Assembly: GCF_006007885.1 (NCBI RefSeq) | Contig: NZ_VCRO01000003.1 | Coordinates: 310,001-374,000, forward strand | Length of the DNA: 64,000 nucleotides | Reading direction: 5' to 3' | From: Alteribacter natronophilus | GTDB taxonomy: Bacteria > Bacillota > Bacilli > Bacillales > Salisediminibacteriaceae | In this document: positions 26,513 through 33,906 of the stretch, in pieces | How positions within the stretch are numbered: the stretch's first letter is position 1 | Layout: the number at the start of each line of letters is the position of its first letter | Translations under genes and position numbers: made by a program | The notes under the pieces: model-generated | Databases searched by the model: none | Told to the model about the DNA's origin: nothing | The model's input: only the letters and a program-made list of their open reading frames with translations

Positions 26513-27111
26513 GTGCCGCCTCCTTCCGCGCGTCCCAGGATCCTTTTCGCCTCAAGCATACGCTGGACGCCAGTAAAGACCTCCACTGCGAGAAACAGGA
26601 GTGTCGTATATAAGAGAATGGAGGGAAACAGAATCATAATCGTAAACAATATGAACCCCTCAGTTCGTTCTGCAAGTCCCGCCTGATAATAAAAAGATTT
26701 CATCCCTTTCTGTTCCGAAACGGCTCCCACCGTCAGAAAAACTGTCATGGAAAAAATGATGGAGACACTGAGAAGAAGCAGTGCCCACATGACTTCCGGA
26801 AACAGAAAAGCGAGACCGAGAATGACACTGATTTCCACGAGACGGTCAAAAGTAACGTCCATTACCGTGCCGAAAGCCGTTGATTTCGTTTTTCTTGCCA
26901 TCGACCCGTCAACCGCGTCAAGATAGCCGGAAAGCCAGAGTACAGCCACTGCAAGCCACGGCATGCCGAAATAGATCCACAGGCCCGCTGTCACCCCGAT
27001 GATGAAGGATGCCGCTGTTACCTGGTTGGCTGTCAGCTTCCACTTTAAGAAAAGATCAGCGGTACGGCCGATCACAGGCTGTACGTATTTTCTTGCATGT
27101 GTATCAAGCAT
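26509..27111 (-). CDS. CDP-alcohol phosphatidyltransferase (YnjF-like)
   Basis: A 200-residue membrane enzyme with the complete class I CDP-alcohol phosphotransferase motif DG-(x)2-AR-(x)8-G-(x)3-D-(x)3-D, seen as DGSMARKTKSTAFGTVMDVT followed by FDR. About six hydrophobic segments follow the N-terminal amphipathic helix. It would transfer a phosphoalcohol from a CDP-linked donor to an acceptor alcohol in the membrane; the substrate is not evident. E. coli ynjF occupies the same place at the end of ynjBCD. It overlaps the ATPase gene by 8 bp and the oxidoreductase by 4 bp, implying translational coupling. Confidence 0.85.
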   Translation of the reverse strand: MLDTHARKYVQPVIGRTADLFLKWKLTANQVTAASFIIGVTAGLWIYFGMPWLAVAVLWLSGYLDAVDGSMARKTKSTAFGTVMDVTFDRLVEISVILGLAFLFPEVMWALLLLSVSIIFSMTVFLTVGAVSEQKGMKSFYYQAGLAERTEGFILFTIMILFPSILLYTTLLFLAVEVFTGVQRMLEAKRILGRAEGGGT

Positions 27112-28081
27112 GGCGATCGTCCTTTACCTGTTTAAATGTTCTGAAGGTACTCCTCTTCCAGACCAGCTGCACAGAGTCCCCTTCAGAAACCGTCCTGCTG
27201 CTGTGAATTGTGAAGTTCCCTTTTCCTGTTCTCACATTCACAAACGTAACCCCGTGTTTTTTCCATACCCTTTCAACGACAGCTTCAATGCTGTCAGTTT
27301 CTGAATTCTCCGTTACACAGGTTTCAAGAGTGACAGCTTCAGCCGGCACAAAACCGTTTCCCAGGTTCAGGCCATCACCGACAAGCAGGGACACACGGGA
27401 TGAAACCGGAGATCCGGTCACTTCTTCCGCTGTCCCAATCTGGGCTATTCCCCCCTCGTCCATTACTGCCAGCCTATCGCCCATAAAGACCGCTTCCTCC
27501 CTGTCATGAGTGACAAAAACAGAGGTCATGTTTTCCTCTTTCAGCAGATTCCTGACCCAAACCCGCAAGGAGTGACGGAGCTGTTCATCAAGGCTGGAAA
27601 ATGGCTCGTCCAGTAAAAGGAGCCGCGGCTTGATAATGAGTGCCCTCGCAAGCGCGATACGCTGCTGCTGTCCTCCGGAACACTGGGACGGGTACTTGTC
27701 CGCATAGGTTTTAAGAGACACTTTTTCAAGCATATCCAGCCCTCTGGCTGTCCTCTCTTTTCGCCGGACTTTCCGGATTTTCAGTCCGTATGTAACGTTC
27801 TCCAGTACGGTCATGTGCGGAAACAGCATAGGCTGCTGAAACATGAGAACCACAGGGCGCTTTTCGGCACGGAGACCGCTCATATCTTCTCCATCAATCA
27901 GGACCCGCCCTGAAGACGGTTTTTCCAGACCTGCAAGACAGCGGAGAAACGTACTTTTCCCCGTCCCTGAGGGACCAGCCAGACTCAGGATGTCTCCCTC
28001 GGCTGAATTGATACTGATATCGGTAAAAACCGGCTTTTGACCAAAAGTTTTCGAAAGCCGGTCGATCTCAAGAAATGACAC
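27104..28081 (-). CDS. ABC transporter ATP-binding protein (YnjD-like)
   Basis: A 325-residue ATPase subunit with Walker A GPSGTGKST, Q-loop MFQQPMLFP, signature CSGGQQQRIALARAL, Walker B LLLLDEPFSSLD and H-loop FVTHDREEA. The C-terminal 90 residues form a beta-rich extension like the TOBE domain of spermidine, iron or sulfate importers. A GTG at 28079-28081 lies five bases after GGAGAGG and was taken as start; a TTG six codons earlier overlaps the permease stop. Energises import with the two permeases and lipoprotein encoded upstream. Confidence 0.88.
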   Translation of the reverse strand: MSFLEIDRLSKTFGQKPVFTDISINSAEGDILSLAGPSGTGKSTFLRCLAGLEKPSSGRVLIDGEDMSGLRAEKRPVVLMFQQPMLFPHMTVLENVTYGLKIRKVRRKERTARGLDMLEKVSLKTYADKYPSQCSGGQQQRIALARALIIKPRLLLLDEPFSSLDEQLRHSLRVWVRNLLKEENMTSVFVTHDREEAVFMGDRLAVMDEGGIAQIGTAEEVTGSPVSSRVSLLVGDGLNLGNGFVPAEAVTLETCVTENSETDSIEAVVERVWKKHGVTFVNVRTGKGNFTIHSSRTVSEGDSVQLVWKRSTFRTFKQVKDDRHA

Positions 28082-28095
28082 AGGCACCTCTCCAA

Positions 28096-28902
28096 TCAAG
28101 TGCTCCTCTTTAGCGGATACGGCAGCACTGTCCTCAATAAGATTTCAATTACAAGTACCATGGTCACAGGAACAGCGGCAAATAAAATGGAAAACGCTGC
28201 TGTAATTGTGTCGTTCCCGCCCGCCGCATAAGGATAGTAAAGAAGTGGGAGCGTAACCACTCTCCCCCCTCCGATTATTACTGTAAGTACATACTGACTG
28301 AGGGAAATAACCATTGTTAAAAATACGGCTGCCCTCAGACTCGGAGCAAGCCGGGGCAGTTCCGCATGCCAGAACGTCTGCCATCTGCCCGAGCCCAATG
28401 TCCTGCACTGCTCCTCCCACTTTGTACCAATGCGTTCAAAACCTGCTCTGAAAATACGAATGGCGTACGGTACTGTAGGAATCAGATGAACAATCAGAAC
28501 GCCTGTAAAGGAATCAGCTATACCGATACGGATAAATACCAGATGCAGCCCCATTGCAATGGCGATGACAGGCACAAGAATCGGCATAAAAAGAATCGTA
28601 TCCAGCACGGATTTTCCTCGGAATTCCCGGAAAGCAAGAAACCTGGCGGCAGGAACGGCAATCAGAAGATTTAAAGCGACTACCGCAGCTCCCAGGCCCA
28701 CTGTAACCATAATGGCGTGCTGAAGACCAGGATCCCCGGAAATATGAAGCCAGCCCCCTGTGTTCAGATCCCCGGGCAGCAGCGTACCGAACCGCCATGG
28801 AGAAGATACACTCTGCAGAAAAAGAAGCAGAACCGGAATTATAAACACAGCAGTAAGAAGCAGAAAAACGAAAGGACGGGCCATCATCCTGACAGTCTTC
28901 AT
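28096..28902 (-). CDS. ABC transporter permease, second subunit (YnjC C-half-like)
   Basis: A 268-residue permease with six predicted membrane segments and the cytoplasmic EAA loop EQCRTLGSGRWQTFWHAELP. The frame is open further upstream, but the ATG at 28900-28902 overlaps the stop of the first permease by four bases (ATGA) and begins a normal membrane helix, so it was chosen. In E. coli the two permease halves are a single fused protein, YnjC; here they are separate genes. Confidence 0.85.
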   Translation of the reverse strand: MKTVRMMARPFVFLLLTAVFIIPVLLLFLQSVSSPWRFGTLLPGDLNTGGWLHISGDPGLQHAIMVTVGLGAAVVALNLLIAVPAARFLAFREFRGKSVLDTILFMPILVPVIAIAMGLHLVFIRIGIADSFTGVLIVHLIPTVPYAIRIFRAGFERIGTKWEEQCRTLGSGRWQTFWHAELPRLAPSLRAAVFLTMVISLSQYVLTVIIGGGRVVTLPLLYYPYAAGGNDTITAAFSILFAAVPVTMVLVIEILLRTVLPYPLKRST

Positions 28903-29738
28903 GAGCCTCCGCCCCCTTCCTGCATCCGTTGTCGCTGCCGCCGGATTGTACGGCTTATAATGTAAAAACAGACAAGGACTGATGCCGTTATTATCGCCAT
29001 TAGAGCGAAAGCCGCGGGCCGCATGCTCCAGTCTCCTCCGTAAAACCATTCATAGGAGAGCACCGGCAGCATTTTGGGATAAGTGGCACCAATAAGGTAG
29101 GGTACCTCAAAGGCGCCGATTATAAATACGAAAATGATAACAGAGGTCTCAAGCAGTGCAGGCTTCAGGTAATGCCACTCCAGATCCATGAACTGCCGGT
29201 ACCTTCCTCCTCCGAGTGTGGCAGCTGCGTCTTTCAGCCGGTGATTCATCTCGTAAAATACCGGAAGCATCATAAGCATAACAAACGGTACTTCCTTCCA
29301 TACATACGTGAGAATCAGACCGATTCCGTACCTGTCGTTGGTAAGAACCGGGAACTGACCGGGCGTGTCGATTACACCTGCCTGATACAGCAGTGAAGCT
29401 GTCCAGCCACTCTGCGAAAAAAAGAGAAGAATCAGATAGGCTGCAACGAAATGAGGAAACAGCATCGGCAGCCAGGCGAGCCATTTCCAGCTCCGGCCGC
29501 GAAGATAAACAAACATCCCCCTGGCAAGAACCGTTCCAATGACTATGGAAATAAGGGTCGAAACTGCGGTGACATAAAGACTGAACACGAGTGAGTCCAG
29601 GAAAAAAGTGTGACCGAAAAGATTCGCATACGCTTCTAAAGTCCAGCTCTCGTTCCAGCTGTCCCTGAAACTGAGGATGATCCCGTAAATGACCGCTCCT
29701 GCCGTGATTGCAGCTGTAAAGAGTGCCGGCAATACCAT
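28899..29738 (-). CDS. ABC transporter permease, first subunit (YnjC N-half-like)
   Basis: A 279-residue permease with six hydrophobic segments and an EAA-type loop DAAATLGGGRYRQFMDLEWH. The start at 29736-29738 (MVLPALFTAAITAG) follows GGCGGAGGATC and lies 16 bp after the lipoprotein gene. Longer in-frame starts would run into the lipoprotein gene and lack a good ribosome-binding site. Forms the membrane channel together with the product of 28096-28902. Confidence 0.85.
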   Translation of the reverse strand: MVLPALFTAAITAGAVIYGIILSFRDSWNESWTLEAYANLFGHTFFLDSLVFSLYVTAVSTLISIVIGTVLARGMFVYLRGRSWKWLAWLPMLFPHFVAAYLILLFFSQSGWTASLLYQAGVIDTPGQFPVLTNDRYGIGLILTYVWKEVPFVMLMMLPVFYEMNHRLKDAAATLGGGRYRQFMDLEWHYLKPALLETSVIIFVFIIGAFEVPYLIGATYPKMLPVLSYEWFYGGDWSMRPAAFALMAIITASVLVCFYIISRTIRRQRQRMQEGGGGS

Positions 29739-29754
29739 TAGTGATCCTCCGCCT

Positions 29755-30990
29755 TTACGGCTTAACCACTTGTTCAAACCAGACCTCCTCCAGCCATGGA
29801 ACATAGCCTGCATCAAGTTCAGGCAGATAGGCATCCTGAAGTACTTCCGCTCCGGGAACCGATTCTCCCCGGTCAATCTCTTCAAAGGAGTTCCTCATTT
29901 CAGGTTCAAGCGCGGATATGTCAAGGACTGTATTTTCCCCCCAGCCGTCAGGGTCGAGCTTTTCCAGCTGCGCTTCCGGAGAAAGCAGTTCGTTAATCAG
30001 TACCATGGCACCCTGGGGGTTTGAAGCGTTAAATGGAATAGAAAGAAAATGGGTGTTGCCGATGGAACCACTGTCCAGTACAAACGTATCCGTCGTTTCC
30101 GGAAATGTACCATCTGCTATTTTATTTACGGCCCTCGCTTCGTTATAGCCCATTGTCATCCACACTTCCTCTCTCTGATAAAGACGGTCAAGGTCTGTCA
30201 GGGAGGCGGGATATGTCTGGCCTTCACGCCACAGATTAGGCTTAAGAGCAGTCAAATACTGTTTCATATATTCAGCTGCATCCGTTGATTTACTATCACC
30301 TGCCTCAGCTTCCAGAAGTGTCCCGGGATCGTCAGCCCCTGCATAGAGAAGATGACGAAGAAATGCATTGCCGGTAAAGTCCGTCGCTTCCGGATAAGTA
30401 AACCTTCCCGGATTATTCTCAATCCAGTCTGCCAGCTCCTCGAAATTTTCAGGCGGTTCATCAATATGTTCAGTATTATAGTTAAAAACAAACTGCACTT
30501 TCCCCCACGGCGCTTCGTACCCTTCAACAGACGTTCCGAAATCCACCTGGTAATCAAGACTGTCCCCATCTATGTATGCTTCCATATTCGGCAGTTGATC
30601 CGCAAACGGACCGATCAGGAGATCACGCTCTTTTGCATTACGGAAATTTTCCCCGTTAATCCAGATCACATCAGCTGCCCCGTCCATTTGACCAGCCTGC
30701 TTTTCGGTCTGCAGGCGCTGAAGAACTTCCGGAGCATCCATCGGAATACGCGTCAGTTCAAGGCCGTACTCTTCCTCCACGCGTGGAGATATCCAATCAT
30801 CGATGTAGTTGTTGACTGCCTCGTCCCCGCCCCACATATACAGGCGGACTTCCGTTCCTTCCGCCTGTTCCTCAAGATCAGACCACTCCTGGTCAATGAG
30901 CGCAGCACGGTCGTCTTCACCATCTGCCGAACAGGCGGCAAAAACGAGTGCACCAAGCGATGCAGATAACACCTTCCATTTATGATTCAT
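29755..30990 (-). CDS. ABC transporter substrate-binding lipoprotein (YnjB-like)
   Basis: A 411-residue exported binding protein. The N-terminus MNHKWKVLSASLGALVFAAC ends in a lipobox-like cysteine, so it should be lipid-anchored outside the membrane. The mature part has the type II periplasmic-binding-protein look (EVRLYMWGGDEAVNNYIDDW, ADVIWINGENFRNAK, VQFVFNYNTEHIDEPPENFE, LSIPFNASNPQGAM), typical of the YnjB group whose ligand is unknown. A start at 30988-30990 after GGAGTGG was chosen over one 12 codons upstream. First gene of the eight-gene operon. Confidence 0.85.
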   Translation of the reverse strand: MNHKWKVLSASLGALVFAACSADGEDDRAALIDQEWSDLEEQAEGTEVRLYMWGGDEAVNNYIDDWISPRVEEEYGLELTRIPMDAPEVLQRLQTEKQAGQMDGAADVIWINGENFRNAKERDLLIGPFADQLPNMEAYIDGDSLDYQVDFGTSVEGYEAPWGKVQFVFNYNTEHIDEPPENFEELADWIENNPGRFTYPEATDFTGNAFLRHLLYAGADDPGTLLEAEAGDSKSTDAAEYMKQYLTALKPNLWREGQTYPASLTDLDRLYQREEVWMTMGYNEARAVNKIADGTFPETTDTFVLDSGSIGNTHFLSIPFNASNPQGAMVLINELLSPEAQLEKLDPDGWGENTVLDISALEPEMRNSFEEIDRGESVPGAEVLQDAYLPELDAGYVPWLEEVWFEQVVKP

Positions 30991-31075
30991 AACGCCACTC
31001 CTTTTTTCTCTGCTTAAATGTACCACTGTGCTGATTTTATGTATGTGACCATGGTTAAAAATATGATGTACATTT

Positions 31076-31081
31076 ATTATA
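31076..31081 (-). promoter_or_regulatory. Candidate -10 element of the ynj-like operon
   Basis: A perfect TATAAT on the minus strand, about 85 bp upstream of the lipoprotein start. The matching -35 at 17 bp spacing is poor (TTCATC). Palindromic ATGTACAT and ACCATGGT lie between this and the start and could be operator elements. Tentative. Confidence 0.35.
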
Positions 31082-31102
31082 CAGATAACGTTTCAGAAGA
31101 TG

Positions 31103-31138
31103 AAAAAGAGTGCCTGAAAGGTTTCTTCCAGGCACTCT
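31103..31138 (-). terminator. Rho-independent terminator of TVP38 gene
   Basis: Minus strand arms GAGTGCCTG and CAGGCACTC with a 12-base loop, followed by TTTTTC. It isolates the downstream ynj-like operon from this upstream gene. Confidence 0.85.
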
Positions 31139-31142
31139 CTGT

Positions 31143-31724
31143 TTATTCCGACATGGATCGGGATGCAAAGAACTTTTCCCATTTGTAAGTGACAGGCCCT
31201 TTCTGCCCGAGAAGGTAGAAGACAACCCCGAGGAAAGTAAGAATTACGAGCGAACCGTAAATGGACAGTTCCCCAATCGCCTGCCCGAAGGACGTAAATA
31301 AAAGAGACGGAAGAATAAGGCCTGCAAAGGAGTACTTCATGTACTCCCTGAATGAAGAAGTCATCTCCATCAGATACCAGGACAGGAGATGAAAATGCAT
31401 GAACGGAAGCATTCTCAGAATCATCACCTGGCCAAGAGTAAGGTGACGATCCTTAAAAACCTTCTGCTTCATTCTTGACATTCTCCCTCTCAGAGAAGGA
31501 AAATAATCCACCACTTTGTAAAAGGAAAAGCTCATGAGTGTAAGCCCGATCAGTGAATAAAGACTTCCGTAGAAAAAGCCGAAAAAATAACCGCCCACAA
31601 TACACAGCACAATAACAGGAATAAATAAAAACGGACGAATCAGATGAAGGAGAATAAAGATGAGCGGAGCCAGCCATCCTGCCTGTTCAATCAGTGTAGG
31701 AATGCCTTCGATGAAATCGTTCAT
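31143..31724 (-). CDS. TVP38/TMEM64 family membrane protein
   Basis: A 193-residue membrane protein with the family pattern LIFILLHLIRPFLFIPVIVL, VGGYFFGFFYGSLYSLIG and a conserved MILRMLPFMHFHLLSWYLME segment. It is a second, divergent member of the same family as the product of 24727-25422, located on the other side of the inserted operon and separated from it by a terminator. Transport substrate or lipid activity is unknown. A good AGGAGAG site precedes the ATG. Confidence 0.8.
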   Translation of the reverse strand: MNDFIEGIPTLIEQAGWLAPLIFILLHLIRPFLFIPVIVLCIVGGYFFGFFYGSLYSLIGLTLMSFSFYKVVDYFPSLRGRMSRMKQKVFKDRHLTLGQVMILRMLPFMHFHLLSWYLMEMTSSFREYMKYSFAGLILPSLLFTSFGQAIGELSIYGSLVILTFLGVVFYLLGQKGPVTYKWEKFFASRSMSE

Positions 31725-31809
31725 GATGTCTCTCCTCCTCTCGCGCTTACACTATTTGTATGACTGTATCAGACAATCTATGAGAAAGGGCCGTGGATAA
31801 AGGAAGGTC

Positions 31810-32112
31810 TCAGGGAGTAAGCTCCCCTCCTGCCCACACGAGAAAGCCTGTTAATCCAATATGAAGAATGATAAACAGGGGCAACCCGATTTTAAAGGCC
31901 GGCTTCTGTGTTTTATGGCGAAACATCCTTGAGGCAAAAAGCATTCCTGCAGCACCGCCGAAACCGGCCCACGTAAACAGTGCCTGCTCCGAGGTGCGTC
32001 TTCTTCCATTTCTCGCCTTCTGTTTATCCAGCCGCATGATGAAAAACCCTGCTGTGTTCACGATCACATAATAAATAAGGAGCCACTGCAGAATTGCCTG
32101 TTCCATATCCAT
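31810..32112 (-). CDS. ysdA: DUF1294 family membrane protein (YsdA)
   Basis: A 100-residue protein with an N-terminal membrane helix (ILQWLLIYYVIVNTAGFFIM), the basic DKQKARNGRRRTSE segment, and two further helices; this is the DUF1294 layout. Function unknown. Directly downstream of rplT as in B. subtilis. The ATG at 32110-32112 after AAGGCGG gives the normal family length; an upstream in-frame ATG at 32166 would lie in the terminator stem. Confidence 0.85.
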   Translation of the reverse strand: MDMEQAILQWLLIYYVIVNTAGFFIMRLDKQKARNGRRRTSEQALFTWAGFGGAAGMLFASRMFRHKTQKPAFKIGLPLFIILHIGLTGFLVWAGGELTP

Positions 32113-32156
32113 GAACCGCCTTCCCGGTTTACTTGCTATTTTATTCCCTCTAACAA

Positions 32157-32198
32157 AGAAAGTCACTCCCTGAAGAGAGTGACTTTCTGATTTTTTTG
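32157..32198. terminator. Terminator after rplT
   Basis: Twelve-base-pair stem AGAAAGTCACTC...GAGTGACTTTCT with a TTTTTTT run on the plus side and a T-rich tract on the minus side. It closes infC-rpmI-rplT; partial readthrough into ysdA is possible. Confidence 0.75.
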
Positions 32199-32199
32199 C

Positions 32200-32556
32200 T
32201 TACTTAAGGTTTGCTTTTGCTTTTTCAGCAAGAGCCGCGAAGCCCTGCTCGTCGTTTACAGCAATGTCAGCAAGCATTTTACGGTTCATTTCGATGCCGC
32301 CCTGCTTAAGACCGTGCATGAAACGGTTGTAGGAAAGACCGTTCACACGTGCAGCCGCGTTGATACGTGTAATCCAGAGTTTACGGAAGTCACGCTTTTT
32401 CTGTTTGCGGTCACGGTATGCATATTCAAGGGATTTCATTACCTGTCCCTGTGCAGATTTAAACAAACGGTGCTTGGAACCATGGTACCCTTTTGCAAGC
32501 TTTAATACTTTGTTACGACGACGACGTGATACAAATCCGCCTTTTACTCGAGCCAT
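32200..32556 (-). CDS. rplT: 50S ribosomal protein L20
   Basis: A 118-residue L20, a primary 23S rRNA-binding protein required for early 50S assembly. The very basic N-terminus ([19 protein letters not shown]) and the core [20 protein letters not shown] are typical. In B. subtilis L20 represses its own operon through the infC leader. It follows rpmI by about 90 bp. Confidence 0.97.
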   Translation of the reverse strand: MARVKGGFVSRRRRNKVLKLAKGYHGSKHRLFKSAQGQVMKSLEYAYRDRKQKKRDFRKLWITRINAAARVNGLSYNRFMHGLKQGGIEMNRKMLADIAVNDEQGFAALAEKAKANLK

Positions 32557-32649
32557 CGTAATCCCTCCTCAGTAAATATTTCGTGTAGTAGATTCTATAG
32601 AAGAACTTATCGTTCGGTCAGCAGCCATGCTGCCTGTTCAGGTCTGTCA

Positions 32650-32841
32650 TTAAGGAAGCAGAGTGTCGATGCGCTTCTGGTCACTTTTGTGGACCATTGC
32701 AGCTTTACGAAGCTGACGCTTCTGCTTTGTTGATTTGTTTTGGGCCAAGTGGCTTGTGTAGCCCTGGGAACGCTTAAGTTGGCCGGTTCCTGTTCTCTTG
32801 AAGCGCTTTGCTGCGCCTTTGTGCGTTTTCATTTTAGGCAT
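32650..32841 (-). CDS. rpmI: 50S ribosomal protein L35
   Basis: A 63-residue L35 ([20 protein letters not shown]). GGGAGG precedes the ATG at 32839-32841; a TTG two codons upstream is also in frame but unlikely. Central gene of the infC-rpmI-rplT operon. Confidence 0.96.
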   Translation of the reverse strand: MPKMKTHKGAAKRFKRTGTGQLKRSQGYTSHLAQNKSTKQKRQLRKAAMVHKSDQKRIDTLLP

Positions 32842-32969
32842 TTGCAAGTCCTCCCTGTTGTAAAAAGTAAAGGTTGTCGTTGTCTTTTTATAAGTGAAAG
32901 TGAAATGGGCGATATAAATGTTGTCAGGTTCACGAGGGAACCGGTAAGTTCAGAGCTGGTAATACAGAG

Positions 32970-33485
32970 TTATTTTTCGTTGGTTGGTGCGAGCACGAGA
33001 AACATGCTGCGCCCTTCCATCTTAGGTCTGGACTCTATGGTAGAGATGTCTGAACATTCCTTGGCAAGACGCTCAAGTACAACTTTACCGAGCTCGGAGT
33101 GAGTAATCGCACGTCCGCGGAAGCGGATCGCTGCTTTCACTTTATCTCCCTTGCTAAGGAATTTACGGGCATTTTTGAGTTTCGTGTTGAAGTCGTGCTC
33201 CTCGATGTTCGGGCTGAGACGAACTTCTTTTGTGTTAATGATTTTCTGGTTTTTACGAGCTTCTTTCTCTTTTTTCTGCTGCTCGTAACGGAATTTTCCG
33301 TAATCCATAATCCGGCATACCGGTGGTTTTGCGTTCGGTGCGACGAGTACAAGGTCAAGGTTGGCGTTTTGGGCCATTTCCAACGCTTCACGCTTTGACT
33401 TTACACCGATCTGGTCGCCGTTTGCTCCAACAAGACGGACTTCACGTGCACGAATTGAATCATTAACGAACATATCCTTACTAAT
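32970..33485 (-). CDS. infC: Translation initiation factor IF-3, with AUU start
   Basis: A 171-residue IF3 that dissociates ribosomes and checks start-codon pairing. N- and C-domain markers are [20 protein letters not shown] and [20 protein letters not shown]. The translation best begins with ATT (complement of 33483-33485), giving [17 protein letters not shown] in line with known IF3 N-termini and following GGAGGTGGCTCA. An ATG four codons later has no good ribosome-binding site. Rare AUU initiation is the classical basis of IF3 autoregulation. Confidence 0.95.
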   Translation of the reverse strand: MSKDMFVNDSIRAREVRLVGANGDQIGVKSKREALEMAQNANLDLVLVAPNAKPPVCRIMDYGKFRYEQQKKEKEARKNQKIINTKEVRLSPNIEEHDFNTKLKNARKFLSKGDKVKAAIRFRGRAITHSELGKVVLERLAKECSDISTIESRPKMEGRSMFLVLAPTNEK

Positions 33486-33728
33486 ATTGAGCCACCTCCA
33501 TAAGATAAATCCGGATCAAAGCAAGTCCTGCTTCAGGGCCGGAACGTTCCGCCCCTTTGTCGGCAGTCGTCTATAAACTGCACAAAAAAAGCATGAGCGC
33601 ATAATACGCCCACACTTCTGAAGTACATCGTTTGAATACGTCGAAACCTGTCAACTGCCCTAAAGCGTCAATCAGGTGAGAAGCGGGCGCTTCTGCTTGC
33701 TTTGTGTCCTTATTTTGTTCACTTAAAA
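33486..33728 (-). promoter_or_regulatory. L20-type leader of infC-rpmI-rplT
   Basis: About 240 nt untranslated leader. It has an internal terminator at 33583-33616 (arms GTGTGGGCG and CGCTCATGC, then TTTTTTT) and upstream segments AGAAGCGCCCGCTTCT and GACGACTGCCGACAAAGG suited to alternative pairing. In B. subtilis the infC leader is an L20-binding attenuator; position and layout argue for the same here. Confidence 0.75.
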
Positions 33729-33758
33729 AGAATAGCACATCTGTTTTGCGGATGTCAA
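33729..33758 (-). promoter_or_regulatory. SigA promoter of infC operon
   Basis: Minus strand -35 TTGACA (complement of 33753-33758), 18 bp spacer, -10 TATTCT (complement of 33729-33734). Confidence 0.6.
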
Positions 33759-33837
33759 CTCAAGTTGCTTCAACTTGTGTTAAGCCGTTAATCATTGTAA
33801 CTCAGGTTCTTCCGTAATGCAAGGGCCTGCTTGTTTG

Positions 33838-33905
33838 AGGGGTCCGCTGCAGGCGGACGCTTTCCGCGGGCAGCGCAGCCTCCACTGGAACTCCCAGCGG
33901 GTTCT
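33838..33905. repeat. Extragenic GC-rich repeat, copy G (truncated)
   Basis: GTCCGCTGCAGGCGGACGCT followed by TTCCGCGGGCAGCGCAGCCTCC and AGCGGG resembles the first half of the repeat family. It ends two bases before the stop codon of the GGDEF-EAL gene, so the 3' half is missing or was lost. Confidence 0.6.
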
Positions 33906-33906
33906 T

